Source: Acd1 sp049973945 (GTDB taxonomy: Archaea; Thermoproteota; Thermoprotei_A; Sulfolobales; Sulfolobaceae). From it: a stretch of DNA of 64,000 bases. A program made the translations under genes and the position numbers. The stretch lies in NCBI GenBank assembly GCA_049973945.1, contig JBMFJH010000007.1:1-64000 (forward strand), written 5' to 3'. This document shows, one piece after another, positions 50,649 to 60,688 of this stretch. Each line of letters begins with the position of its first letter. Positions within the stretch are counted from its first letter, which is position 1. The notes below the pieces were generated by a model. That model worked only from the letters and a program-made list of their open reading frames with translations, was not told the origin of the DNA and ran no database searches.

Positions 50649-51695
50649 TTGGTCGTGAAGTTCGCCGTAGTTATAACCGTTTACAAAAGATACAACTACA
50701 TCCACGAAGCTATACGCTCGGCCTTGGAACAGTCGCTGAAACCTGTTCAAGTTATAGTGGTGGCGGACGATATTAGTAAGCTGAAGGACGTCCAAGGTGT
50801 AACGCTCGTAGAAGTCAATCACCCCTACCACGGGAAAGTTATCAGCGAGGGCGCGAAAGCTGTTCATGATGACGTGGACGCCATAGCTTTCCTAGAAGAT
50901 GACGATCTCTTTCATAGAGATAAATTGAAGATTTTGAGCAAGATAATCAATGAAAGCAAGACAGGTATCATCTTGGTACATAACTTTCAGAAGTTCATAG
51001 ACGCTGAAGGGAAAGAAGCAGGGGGGTATATTGTGAATCATTTAACGCGAAATCAACCCCGTTCTTCAGTAATTGTGACGCGTGATAACGTAGTTAATGT
51101 AGCGCGCTTATATCCTGCTATTCATCATAACCTCAGCTCAATGACTGTAAGGAAAGAGTTTCTTGAAAAAATTAGGGACAAACTGGCTAACTTCTGGTCT
51201 GCCCTAGATTTCGCGATTTTTTACTTAGCAATAGAGCACGGGAAAGTGTTACATGTTCCAGATTCATTGACTTATTATCGAATAGGTAGCGGAGAAACTA
51301 CCCAATTTTATTCGAGCAAAGATTTCAACGATCATTTGCAAAAACGACTTTGCGTACTGAAAAAATATTTACAAACGTTTAGAATGTTAATTACTTTTTT
51401 GGAAAATTGTAGGCAATGCAAAGCACTTGTGGAAAGAGAGCTCTTATTCGACGAAATATTTGTCGCTTTATTGGACGGTCGTTTTAACTGCGGGCTTCCT
51501 GAGCCCATTTCAGCGAGCACGTATGAAATAGCCATACTCAACTTCAAGTCGCTGCTCAGCAGACAGATCAGTCTGAGTACCTTCTTAAAGACGTTCTTAG
51601 CGATAGGGGGTCTCTACGTTCTGGGGAAAAAGAGAGTATCGGACATGTACGTTAAGTATTTGTACAGACTTGAATCACGAAATTCAATTCATTAA
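50649..51695 (+). CDS. family 2 glycosyltransferase (GT2)
   Basis: A 348-residue GT2 enzyme: VKFAVVITVYKRYNYIHEAI, VIVVADDISKL, and the D-x-D-like metal site LEDDDLFHRDKL near residue 82. The first codon is TTG at 50649; a GTG at 50655 is equally possible since TTTTTAAT lies 21-28 and 27-34 bases upstream of them. The DNA is AT-richer than the flanks, as is the next gene, which suggests that both were acquired. Acceptor and sugar unknown. Confidence 0.83.
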   Translation: MVVKFAVVITVYKRYNYIHEAIRSALEQSLKPVQVIVVADDISKLKDVQGVTLVEVNHPYHGKVISEGAKAVHDDVDAIAFLEDDDLFHRDKLKILSKIINESKTGIILVHNFQKFIDAEGKEAGGYIVNHLTRNQPRSSVIVTRDNVVNVARLYPAIHHNLSSMTVRKEFLEKIRDKLANFWSALDFAIFYLAIEHGKVLHVPDSLTYYRIGSGETTQFYSSKDFNDHLQKRLCVLKKYLQTFRMLITFLENCRQCKALVERELLFDEIFVALLDGRFNCGLPEPISASTYEIAILNFKSLLSRQISLSTFLKTFLAIGGLYVLGKKRVSDMYVKYLYRLESRNSIH

Positions 51696-51909
51696 AAAAG
51701 CATGCTTTACAAAGTCTGGCCAGGAGTGAAACTTAACCGTTTCCGCATACCGCGTTGAATTGCCCAGCGACTTTCACAAGCGATCTTACTACATTTATTT
51801 CAATAATTTTAAACTTAACCAAGTAAATGATTCTATTAGTCGAATTTTTCCCTGGCGAACAAAGATTACGTTTAAAGCTTAGAATAATCAGCCTTTCACG
51901 TCGGCAAAA

Positions 51910-53166
51910 TTGCTCATGCGAACCCCCAATGTTCTCGGAAAAGTCCCTTTGGGTGGAGCAGAATATGTGATTTATAATTGGATAAAAAGATTTCGAAAGA
52001 TAAAATTTGAAATAATTCCTGACATAGATCTGCAATATCAATACCTTTGTATGAACAGTAAGTTCACGCGGGAGGATGTTCTAGAATTCATAGACAAACT
52101 TGAGATTCCTGTTAACGAAAAGATCTTGGAACTTTACTTGAATTGTAAGCTACATTCGGCGTACGACGTGATGAGTGAAGTTCTTCGGGACCAGGTAGTT
52201 GTGGACTTAAACGTGGGGGGTTACGAAATTCCCTTTGATAGCTCAAAATATTTTGTGTATCTAAAGGACGTGTTTAGTAGGATACCTGTGGGATACCGTT
52301 TCTTAAAATTCGCCCTTAAGTATTCTAATAAATATATTGGATTTCTACAGCACTTAGGAGATTTAACGTTAAACCCGTCTCTGTACTGGAAAAATCTCTT
52401 TAAAGTCAAGTCCTACATGGGTGGAATGTACGGAGTTTCAAGGCTTCTGTTTATGTCTCTAATAATTCATACCTCCTGGAAAAATTATTTGAAAAAACAC
52501 AAAGGAAAGATAAGACTTCTAGCCAATTCAAAAGGAGTTTTCGAGAAGATAAATCTCGCCGACGTAGCACATAAAATAGTATTTCCGATATTCGCTCTCG
52601 AACTCGATCCAAGCTCCTATGTCACCGACAGCAAGGAACCTTATGCTGTGTTCTTCGCTAGACCACAGAGAACTAAGGGAATTATAGAGGCGGTAAACGT
52701 ATTCAAAGTGGCTAAGGCGAGGGGGTGTCTCGAGAAGATTTACATTATCGGAGGTGCTGTGGACGAAAATTACATGAGACGTTTAGGTTTGGATGATATA
52801 GTCGTGAATTTGGGGAGGTTACCTAGCAAAAGCGACGTGTATAAGGTCATCTCGAGGGCGAGCGTGAGTATATACCCTTCCATCTCTGACACATTCGGAA
52901 TAACCGTTCTAGAGACTATCGCAGTGAACACGCCTGTCGTCATGTACTTCAACCCCGCGAACTACGAGATATTCTCCAAATCTAACTTGGTCAAAATTGT
53001 TCCCATATTCGACAGGAAAGCCATGGTAGACGCTGTCTGTAAAGTAGCTAAGAACCCGATATTAGAGCCGAACAATTACACCATAAAACTAATTGAACAA
53101 CATAAAGACTGGGACAGGATAGTATCTAAAATAGAAGACGCGATCATAGAGATGGTGGAAACTTAA
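51910..53166 (+). CDS. family 4 glycosyltransferase (GT4), AT-rich
   Basis: A 418-residue GT4 enzyme. The N-terminus has RTPNVLGKVPLGGAEYVIYN and the donor domain has FFARPQRTKGIIEAVNVF and SDTFGITVLETIAVNTPV (E-x7-E-like). The annotated start is TTG at 51910. A TATA box TTTAAAG at 51870-51876 would put a leaderless start near 51898, where the codon is ACG and the frame is open (T-S-A-K-L-L-M-R), so the start may be non-standard or mutated. Base composition is AT-rich relative to the window. Confidence 0.82.
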   Translation: MLMRTPNVLGKVPLGGAEYVIYNWIKRFRKIKFEIIPDIDLQYQYLCMNSKFTREDVLEFIDKLEIPVNEKILELYLNCKLHSAYDVMSEVLRDQVVVDLNVGGYEIPFDSSKYFVYLKDVFSRIPVGYRFLKFALKYSNKYIGFLQHLGDLTLNPSLYWKNLFKVKSYMGGMYGVSRLLFMSLIIHTSWKNYLKKHKGKIRLLANSKGVFEKINLADVAHKIVFPIFALELDPSSYVTDSKEPYAVFFARPQRTKGIIEAVNVFKVAKARGCLEKIYIIGGAVDENYMRRLGLDDIVVNLGRLPSKSDVYKVISRASVSIYPSISDTFGITVLETIAVNTPVVMYFNPANYEIFSKSNLVKIVPIFDRKAMVDAVCKVAKNPILEPNNYTIKLIEQHKDWDRIVSKIEDAIIEMVET

Positions 53167-53185
53167 CTAAACCGCAATTAAAGCG

Positions 53186-54199
53186 TCAAAGCAACGATTT
53201 GTATATTTCGTAAGTCCTCTGGGCGACGTTCGCCCATGTGAATCCCCTCGTGAACTCTATCATCTCCTCTCTGAATTTCTGCTTATATTCAAGGATCTCG
53301 TCCGCGCTAGGTAGCTCGGCCTTGATCCTGATGCAATACTTGCACACCTCCCTCGGTATCCTAGCGTCCTCATACACTATGACAGGTACGCCCCTAGCAT
53401 TTGCTTCCAGTATCGGCAACCCGAAACCCTCCTCGATAGAGGGCAGGAAGAGTGCGTCGAAAGAGTCGTATATCTCCACGATCCTCTCCTCGGGGGCTGG
53501 CCCCATGAACCTGACCCTGGCGTCCCCCTCGGCCTCCCTTCGCACCCTCACGAACACCTTACTTCCAGGATCGTAAGCCCCCCAGATTTCGAAGACCGCG
53601 TTTTCGTCTTTCAGTTCCTTGAATGTCCTAATGCCCCTGACCAAGTTCTTCCTTTCGTGGTCTACCCTGCCAACGAAACCTAGTTTGAGCCTAACTTTTT
53701 CCCTGCGTTCTGACGTCCTCGAAGGATTGAAGAACTTCTCGTCTATCCCTAGGTTCACCACGAAAGATTTCCCCTTGTAGTTAATAGTTCTCTTGAGGTC
53801 TTCCTCAATTAAGCTGGAGACGGCTATAACCGCGTCTGACCGAAGTACGTTCTCCACGTAAAACTTCTTCAAGAGGGGGTGACCGGACTCCCTATACTTA
53901 AGGAAAAACAGGTCGTGAACTGTGGTTATGAGGACTTTCCTCCTCAACGGCGCGAACGGTTTCGGTGAGACGAAGTGCACGATATCGTAGGTCGAGAAGT
54001 CCGCCAGAACCCCTTTGACGACGCTCTTAATGGCGCTCAGAGCGTTCCTGTAGTTGTAGACGACTTTAACCTCAAGATTGAGGTCGTCTCGCATTTCGCG
54101 CAAGCGACTCACCAACTCTCTCACGTACTTCCCTATGCCCGTAACTCTGCTGAGATCCTCAGACAAGTCGCCCTCATTCACGCCAATGAGCACCCTCAA
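53186..54199 (-). CDS. family 4 glycosyltransferase (GT4)
   Basis: A 337-residue GT4 enzyme starting at TTG with RVLIGVNEGDLSEDLSRVTG. VITTVHDLFFLKYRE is in the first domain; the second has KLGFVGRVDHERKNLVRGIR and the E-x7-E motif SIEEGFGLPILEANARGVPV. It resembles mannosyltransferase-type enzymes of lipid-linked glycans. Convergent with the previous gene by 19 bases and facing a decayed membrane protein upstream. Confidence 0.86.
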   Translation of the reverse strand: MRVLIGVNEGDLSEDLSRVTGIGKYVRELVSRLREMRDDLNLEVKVVYNYRNALSAIKSVVKGVLADFSTYDIVHFVSPKPFAPLRRKVLITTVHDLFFLKYRESGHPLLKKFYVENVLRSDAVIAVSSLIEEDLKRTINYKGKSFVVNLGIDEKFFNPSRTSERREKVRLKLGFVGRVDHERKNLVRGIRTFKELKDENAVFEIWGAYDPGSKVFVRVRREAEGDARVRFMGPAPEERIVEIYDSFDALFLPSIEEGFGLPILEANARGVPVIVYEDARIPREVCKYCIRIKAELPSADEILEYKQKFREEMIEFTRGFTWANVAQRTYEIYKSLL

Positions 54200-54355
54200 A
54201 CTCTCACGCTCGAGAGCTCGCCAAGCTTTCTCCGGACAGGTGTTGAGTCCATTCGTGCGGATTATTTCCGCGCATTCCGATATTAATCCGTGTCGCGGTA
54301 ATTTATCACGGCGTAATTCATCTCTTCTTCCCCAAGTCGCGCGATTTTAGATCTT

Positions 54356-56419
54356 ATGGAAGAAAGCGGTCTCGGGCGAGTGCACGGCGGATCTTCTCCT
54401 GATAAACACGTTCTTAGGACTAATCCCTGTGGCATTCGCCTCAGTTTTGCCGTACTCTTCCTTCTTTTTTCCTCGTTTCTTCTGTTGAATTTAGGAGCCA
54501 TTCCGCTATACCTATTCGTTCGGGATATGATGCTCGACGTTGGAATAAATAGAAGATGGGCAGTCTTAAGTGGAGTCATTATAGTCCTGCATTTTGATTT
54601 TAACGCGACAGCTTCACTTTATCCTCTAGTCGATCCTCAGACTGGAATATATGTGACGGATTTTTACTTACTCTTCCTGGATCTATTCAGGAGAGCCGTC
54701 CTTTCGTCAGGGAGTAAAGTCAGCGACGTTAGATGTTGATCCGTTTCATCTTACTTTCTGTATATAAGTTGGCTTTTCGCTGTTCCTTTTTACGCTGTCC
54801 CGTTGGTGATCCTAGTAATCATCACGCTGGCGTTCTGCTTCACTTACGGGGTAAGGCAACGCTCCTTTCTTCCGCTTGCCCTCTCAACGGTAGCGCTTCT
54901 CGGCTTTGCGTTGTGGCAATAGGAAACCATAGTCAGTAACTTAGCCGCCTTCTCCAACCCCTCATTCCTGAGGGTCTCCTACGAATTCTGGGTGTCCAAC
55001 TCCTTGAGGTAACCTCTGACGCTCACGCTTTTGAGTACGAACGAGGTCTCTCAGCCCCCTCCCATGTCATACGTAGTGTCCACGTTGATAGCAGTCGCGT
55101 TGAGCCTCGTTGAGTTCATGCTCTCAAATCGGTTCGCAATCAAGACGAGGCTGGAGCTGTTCTACGTCTTCACCACGTATCTCCTGCTGACATACCTATA
55201 CTCGATGCCTAACGTGCCCTTTTCGGACTTCTGGAAGAAAATATTCTTCGTCACCCCGCTTTTCGTGGACCTTAGGACTCAGTACGCGTTGGTCGCGCCC
55301 TTCCAGGTCCATTACTTGACGACAGTCATAGGGATCGGAGTAGGGGCTGTACTAGACTTACTCTATCGTCAAGTGAGCGCTCGATCGCTCAAGGCCGGAG
55401 CCATTAGGTCTACCGGCGTCGTCCTCATAATCGCTTCTGTGTTTTCGCCTTACCTGCTGTCATGGTAGAGCTACCATCCAGTATACGTCCCGGGAGAGTT
55501 CATATCGGCCGTGAACTACGTCAACGCGAACGCTTCGGAGAACGTCTCAGTTTGGGTTTTACCCGTCTTCAACACGGAGGACGCTGAGTCGTGGGTGGTC
55601 GACACTCCCATAACTCCCTTCTTCCTGAGGCCCAACGTGATCTTGGGCGGTTACTATTACAGCGTGTCGAGCGAAGAAAGAGAGCTGGTATTTACACTGT
55701 TCAGAGTAGTTTATTACGACGACTTCACCGAAAACAACGTCCAGGGGTTGAGGAACTTCTTCTACATATTTGGCGTCAAGTACTTTCTTTTTGAGAAATC
55801 GGCTAGGCAATACTATCCTGTATTCCCTGGCGCAATGAACTCTTACAACCCCACGAATCTAGAAAACGGCCTGACCGCGCTGGAGAGCATGGGCATAGTG
55901 AAACTAGCGTTGAACAACTCCCTGTACGAGGTGTACGAGACGAGAGTGAACTCCTCTTTCGTTTTCTGGTCAACCAAGGACTACACTTTCGAAGGCCCCT
56001 TTACCGACGAGAACCTTAGCTCAGACTTGACACCCCTCACCGTTAAATTCGTGAACTCAGCCGAATACGTCATGAAGTCCGACTTGACTTCGAACGAGAC
56101 AGTTTACATTTACGCGTTCATCCCTTACAGCCCTGACTGGACGATTAAAGGCGGTCAAGTGCTGGCCCACGAGGACTATTACGGTTTCAACCTATTCGTC
56201 GTTAAACTTTACAGTTCGGAGTTGACGCTAATAAACGAAGCGGTGTTGGAACCGTTGTAGGTCAGATTGGCGGACTTCATTTACCTAACGTTGGCCTTAC
56301 TCCTCGTGGTGGCATTAACTTACGTTTACAAGGCCGTGGTGGGAGGACTTACGCGACACGCGTTACAGTTGTTCAAACCGAAGCGAAACCCTGCATCGAA
56401 CGGGCAAAGTTCTACTTGA
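54356..56419 (+). pseudogene. multi-pass membrane protein with outer C-terminal domain, five in-frame stops
   Basis: A single reading frame of 688 codons with no frameshift but stops TGA 54737, TAG 54920, TAA 55010, TAG 55466 and TAG 56258. The pieces between read continuously: FAVLFLLFSSFLLLNLGAI, then FAVPFYAVPLVILVIITLAF, ELFYVFTTYLLLTYLYSMP, a ~250-residue outer domain (NASENVSVWVLPVFNTEDAE, SFVFWSTKDYTFEGPF), and a final membrane helix FIYLTLALLLVVALTYVY. It looks like a GT-C-type or related membrane glycosyltransferase of the glycan locus. Whether it is a pseudogene, an error cluster or recoded is open. Confidence 0.65.
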
Positions 56420-57644
56420 GTCGACTCATCAACTCGATAATAGCTTTATGCTCAGCTTCCGCGACCTTGTCCCAGCTGGAGTGCTCCCTGAGGAACTCAA
56501 CAACTTTTCCGTCTGAGAACATGGCCTTGTATTCCTCTGGATCCGTGTCGATGAACTTCTCTAGTTGCTCGGCCATTGAGAAGATGTCGTCACAAAGCGC
56601 TACAGACGGTAGTCCCTGATACAAGTACTCTAACGTGGGCAGTCTTCTCGTGACTACGGCAGTACCCAGGGCTATGGAGTCCAAGACGCTCAGTGGATGG
56701 ACGTCCACTAACGTCGGGAACAGGAACGCCTTCGCCCTGGATATTACGTCATACATGTGACTTTGCCCCAACAATCCTTTGTACTCTACGCTATCCGCCA
56801 TTCCGAGTCTATTAACCAGAGAGAAAAATTTCTTCTTTACCCTTTCGTCCGCGAATTTGCCAAACAAAACCAGCTTAACCTCCTTCCCTTTGTGCTTAAT
56901 TCGCCTCATTACGTGGGGTACTAAGAAGAGTCCTTTGGTTGGATGCAACCTGCCGAAATGGACTACGTAGTCTTGCTTGTGGCTCGGTGCCCGCATGGCG
57001 TCCACGGAGGTCGCGTTTCCAGGACGTATCACCTTTATCTTCCCCCTGTCCTTGACCACTCTGTCTAGCCCGGTCATATTCAACAGTTCAGGGTTTATTG
57101 AGAAGATAGCGTCGAACTTTCGAGAAATCAAATACGTGAAATTTCTAATCACGGATCTTTGAAGCACTCGGGCGTAAGTGCTTAAGCTGTAGGCTTTGTA
57201 GTATTTGGTGCTCACCTCTAGCAGGAAGTCGTGGACGACGTCCGTTGTGTACCACAACCCTTGCATCAGGAAGGCTCTTTTGCGCGACGGCACTAAGGCG
57301 GCCAGTAACACGTCGTGGGGTATCTCGCTCATGGAGTAGGCAAGTTCGAACGAATATCGATTTAGGAGCCTGGCTACCTTCGTTATCAAAGCGAAGCCTT
57401 TGAACGGGCCTAACGTCGGCCTAGATGTTGCAACGGACTTAAGCATTTCCCTAATTGGGTCAGGCGTGTCGAGGTCGAGGCCGTCGATCATGGAGAGCAA
57501 ACTCCGCGAATAATACGGGCTTTCAATGGCGTGAATTAGGTTACCGAATATGGAAGGCACAAACGCGATGTCGAGACGCTCCTTTAACCTCTTCAAGACT
57601 TCGAGGTTCCTGTTTGACCCCCCTCCCCCGAAATGGACGGGCAA
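56412..57644 (-). CDS. family 4 glycosyltransferase (GT4) with uncertain start
   Basis: A 410-residue GT4 enzyme from TTG at 57644, with PVHFGGGGSNRNLEVLKRLK, VVHFGRLHPTKGLFLVPHV and SFLFPT-like AFLFPTLVDVHPLSVLDSIA in the donor domain. The frame is open for ten more codons upstream and gives RDLLIIAELPVHFGGGG, the normal first beta-strand of the fold, so the real start is probably further out. No ATG, GTG or TTG is available there; ACG at 57674 (ACG-AAG-CGA) is the best placed. The 3' end overlaps the end of the decayed membrane gene by eight bases, convergently. Confidence 0.8.
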   Translation of the reverse strand: MPVHFGGGGSNRNLEVLKRLKERLDIAFVPSIFGNLIHAIESPYYSRSLLSMIDGLDLDTPDPIREMLKSVATSRPTLGPFKGFALITKVARLLNRYSFELAYSMSEIPHDVLLAALVPSRKRAFLMQGLWYTTDVVHDFLLEVSTKYYKAYSLSTYARVLQRSVIRNFTYLISRKFDAIFSINPELLNMTGLDRVVKDRGKIKVIRPGNATSVDAMRAPSHKQDYVVHFGRLHPTKGLFLVPHVMRRIKHKGKEVKLVLFGKFADERVKKKFFSLVNRLGMADSVEYKGLLGQSHMYDVISRAKAFLFPTLVDVHPLSVLDSIALGTAVVTRRLPTLEYLYQGLPSVALCDDIFSMAEQLEKFIDTDPEEYKAMFSDGKVVEFLREHSSWDKVAEAEHKAIIELMSRLK

Positions 57645-57755
57645 CTCGGCTATGATCAGTAAATCTCGCTTCGTGAACTCTGTTCACCTAAGCTGATCGC
57701 TCATTTATGCCTTCCTTATCAATTCTATTGTCGTTCTAAGTCCATTCAATTAAAC

Positions 57756-58550
57756 CCCCTTACTTCCGCGACTCCCTCCAAGCCCCCGTTGGCTTGGACT
57801 ACTTCGGGGTCGAGAACGTGTCCGGTAGCCTAATTGTCCACGCGGTAGAGTATCGAGAGGCCGTAGGTTACGTCACCGTGTACTCAATAAAGGCCTACAA
57901 CTCCTCTCCTCCCCCGGAGTAAACCCTTGGGGTGCTAGCCTACAGCTCAACGCCGTGCTCCAGGTCAATACTACCTCTGGGACTTACGTCTACTGGCTGC
58001 AGAACATGATCCACTTCAACACGAACAACGACACCTACTTCGTCGACAACAACGTGTGGAACTACACCTCGAAGCATTCGTTCCTCTCAAGCTCCGGTAT
58101 TACTAGCTTTGGGGCAGTGAGGTCGTCTGTTGCCGGCTACTACTACTACGCCAAGGGCAACCCGGAATACCATTACTCCCTCCCGTTCTCCCTCATACTG
58201 TACACAAGGCTCACCTCAGTGGCGCCGGACTACGTGGTCGTCTCCTTCGGCTACAACAACGGCTCGGGGGTCGTCTGGTACGACACCGTGACGATCCGCC
58301 ACGCGGGCGTAATCTCGGCCGCACTCTTGGTATACCCCTTTAACTTCACCCACAATGGGAACGCCTACGACCTGGATCTGGTGTTCGCCGGGGCTTAGAA
58401 CTGGGAGTACGCCTACTTCGAGTCCATGAACGCTAGCCTGGGCCTCCAAATAGTCCTCATGAACGGGAGCGTCGTTATCCCCCTGACTTGTACACCCTAG
58501 GGCTCACGTGGAGAGGACGGACTACCTCGATGATCTCGACCGCTATCAAC
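57756..58550 (+). pseudogene. second thermopsin-like gene, truncated and frameshifted
   Basis: Plus-strand pieces of a thermopsin-family domain without signal peptide: APVGLDYFGVENVSGSLIVH, then after a slip GVNPWGASLQLNAVLQVNTT, then YVYWLQNMIHFNTNNDTYFV and DNNVWNYTSKHSFLSSSGIT, and on to VFAGA, an in-frame TAG at 58396, NWEYAYFESMNASLGLQIVL, and a further slip before LYTLGLTWR. It parallels the SFSVQLNDVLV and FVDNVWNMTSRHAS segments of the gene at 38.1 kb. No anchor domain follows. A decayed surface protease. Confidence 0.7.
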
Positions 58551-58649
58551 TACGCTTAGCGCCTTCGGGCGACAAGCCTCTGGCAGCGAACCGACCCTCC
58601 AGACTCGAGAACTTTTTCATTCGGAATTAGCCGTTCTCGGATCGTATAA

Positions 58650-59162
58650 TCACTCCAGCCTCCTACACCTCATGTCCTTCTCGCTCACAATGACCTCCTT
58701 TATCGGCCACTTCACGACCGAGTAGTGCACGCAGTCCTCATACTCGGGCGAGTACTCGTTGTGCGTCACGAAGTAGACTACGAGGGAGTCCTCCAGAGCC
58801 TGGAAGCCGTGGGCCAACCCCGGGGGGATCCAAAGCATGTAGCGGTTCTCCTCGCTCAGCTCTACGCTCACGTACTTCCCGTAGGTATGCGACCCCTCCC
58901 TTACGTCCAGGGCCACGTCCAGGATCCTCCCCTTGACCACGGTCACTACCTTTCCCTGCTCCTTGGGCGGGACTTGGAAGTGCATCCCCCTCACTACCCC
59001 TCTCCTGGAGAAGCTCACGTTGGCCTGAACCGGGGCCGGGATCCCCGCCCTGGCGAAGTCCGAGGACTTGAAGAGCTCCATGAAGAACCCCCTCTCGTCC
59101 GCGAACACCTTGGGCTTTATGAGAAGGACTCCCAGGCCCAGCTCCTCGAACTCGAAGGGCAC
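58650..59162 (-). CDS. rfbC: dTDP-4-dehydrorhamnose 3,5-epimerase
   Basis: A 170-residue RmlC-type cupin. Hallmarks are FADERGFFMELFKSSDF, VQANVSFSRRGVVRGMHFQV with the catalytic His region, and LDVALDVREGSHTYGKY, WIPPGLAHGFQALED. It inverts C3 and C5 of dTDP-4-keto-6-deoxyglucose on the way to dTDP-L-rhamnose. It is divergent from rfbD. TTAAAC about 20-26 bases before the GTG start serves as its TATA box. Confidence 0.9.
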   Translation of the reverse strand: MPFEFEELGLGVLLIKPKVFADERGFFMELFKSSDFARAGIPAPVQANVSFSRRGVVRGMHFQVPPKEQGKVVTVVKGRILDVALDVREGSHTYGKYVSVELSEENRYMLWIPPGLAHGFQALEDSLVVYFVTHNEYSPEYEDCVHYSVVKWPIKEVIVSEKDMRCRRLE

Positions 59163-59245
59163 GCGTTATCCTCTCCCTGTAAGTTTAATACCTCACCGCC
59201 GCTCGCCACCGCAAAGCCTATTGAGTGAGGCCCGGAACTCCCACC

Positions 59246-60070
59246 GTGAGGGTCCTCGTCATAGGGGCGTCGGGGCAGCTGGGCCGGGAGCTCGTCAGCG
59301 TACTGAGGGGGGAAGTTATAGGGACTTACCACTCGAGCGAGGGCCTCAACGGCTACAAGCTCGACCTGACAGACTTCGCATCGGTCGAGGACTTCATTAT
59401 GAAGAAGGGGCCAGACGTGGTCATAAACGCTGCCGCCATGACCGACGTCGATGCATGCGAGAGAGACAAGGAGAAGGCCCTTAAGATCAACGCGGAAGCC
59501 GTGAGACACATAGCCAGGGCATCCCGGGTGGTCGAGGCCTACCTAGTCCACGTCAGCACGGACTACGTGTTCGACGGGGAGAAAGGGCTGTACAGGGAGG
59601 AAGACTCGCCCAACCCCGTGAACTACTACGGCCTCTCTAAGCTCCTCGGGGAGGCTTTCGCCCTCTCCTACGACGACGCGTTGGTGGTGAGGACGTCTGG
59701 GGTCTTCAGGCACAAGGATTTTCCAATTTACGCCTACAAAACCCTGAAGCAGGGAGGGGAGGTTCACGCCTTTAAGGGCTTCTACTCCCCCATTTCGGCC
59801 AGGAAGTTGGCTGAGACAATATCTGAGCTCGTTGAGCTGAGGAAGTCCGGAATAATCCACGTCGCCGGCGAGAGGGTCTCCCGCTTCGACCTAGCCTTGA
59901 GGATCAAGGAGATGTTCAAGCTCCCCGGTAGCGTGAGGGAGGTAGAACGGGTTGAGGGCTGGGTGGCTAGAAGGCCCTTCGACTCTTCCCTCGACGTGTC
60001 TAGGGCTAGGAAGTTGCTGAGCACGGACTTCTACTCCCTCGAGGAGAACCTGAAGTACATGGTGGTCTGA
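59246..60070 (+). CDS. rfbD: dTDP-4-dehydrorhamnose reductase
   Basis: A 274-residue short-chain dehydrogenase of the RmlD type: VRVLVIGASGQLGRELVSVL (NADPH site), VVINAAAMTDVDACERDKEK, VSTDYVFDGEKG with the catalytic Tyr in NYYGLSKLLGEAF. It reduces dTDP-4-keto-L-rhamnose to dTDP-L-rhamnose. I use the GTG at 59246, which gives the normal N-terminus; a GTG at 59225 would add seven residues without family character. Its stop is followed at once by the start of rfbA. Confidence 0.9.
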   Translation: MRVLVIGASGQLGRELVSVLRGEVIGTYHSSEGLNGYKLDLTDFASVEDFIMKKGPDVVINAAAMTDVDACERDKEKALKINAEAVRHIARASRVVEAYLVHVSTDYVFDGEKGLYREEDSPNPVNYYGLSKLLGEAFALSYDDALVVRTSGVFRHKDFPIYAYKTLKQGGEVHAFKGFYSPISARKLAETISELVELRKSGIIHVAGERVSRFDLALRIKEMFKLPGSVREVERVEGWVARRPFDSSLDVSRARKLLSTDFYSLEENLKYMVV

Positions 60071-60688
60071 GTGCAGGGCGTCATCCTTCACGGCGGGCAG
60101 GGGACTAGGCTCAGGCCCTTAACCCATACAGGCCCGAAGCAGCTCATCAAAGTGGCTGGGAAACCCGTCTCTCGGTGGGTCCTCGAGCAGTTAAGGGACG
60201 CCGGGATAAAGGACGTGATCGTAGTCCTGAGCGACAACAACCCGAGGAGGGTAGTCGAGTACTACGGTGATGGCAGTCGCTTCGGGGTGAAGATAACCTA
60301 CGTTTACCAGGGGAGGGCGAGGGGTTTGGCTGACGCCGTTTATAAAGTCAAGGACTTGGTGCGCGACAGGTTCGTGGTCTACTTGGGGGACAACATAGTC
60401 CCTTACGACGAGTTCACATCTTTCCTGAACTTCAAGGGGTCGGCTTCAGTCCTGCTCGCGAGGGTAGAGAACCCGAACAGGTTCGGGGTCGCCGTGATCA
60501 AGGACGGTAAGATAGTGAAACTCGTAGAGAAGCCCAAGGAGAGGATCTCCGACCTGGCTTTAGTCGGAGTTTACGCCTTCACCCCCGAGGTCTTCGAGGT
60601 CATAGAGACCCTCAAGCCCTCCTGGAGGGGGGAGCTCGAGATAACAGACGCCATCAGGTCTACAACTTGCCCGAAAATCAGAGGTTGA
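60071..60688 (+). pseudogene. rfbA: glucose-1-phosphate thymidylyltransferase, 3' part deleted
   Basis: Residues 1-196 match an RmlA-type nucleotidyltransferase of the archaeal long form: GVILHGGQGTRLRPLTHTGP, VYLGDNIVPYDEF, VEKPKERISDLALVGVYAF and WRGELEITDAIR. Then the match stops abruptly at about 60657 and the frame runs out after nine unrelated residues. The left-handed beta-helix C-terminal domain, which should add about 150 residues, is missing. The sugar-nucleotide core is largely kept, so residual activity cannot be excluded. Confidence 0.78.
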
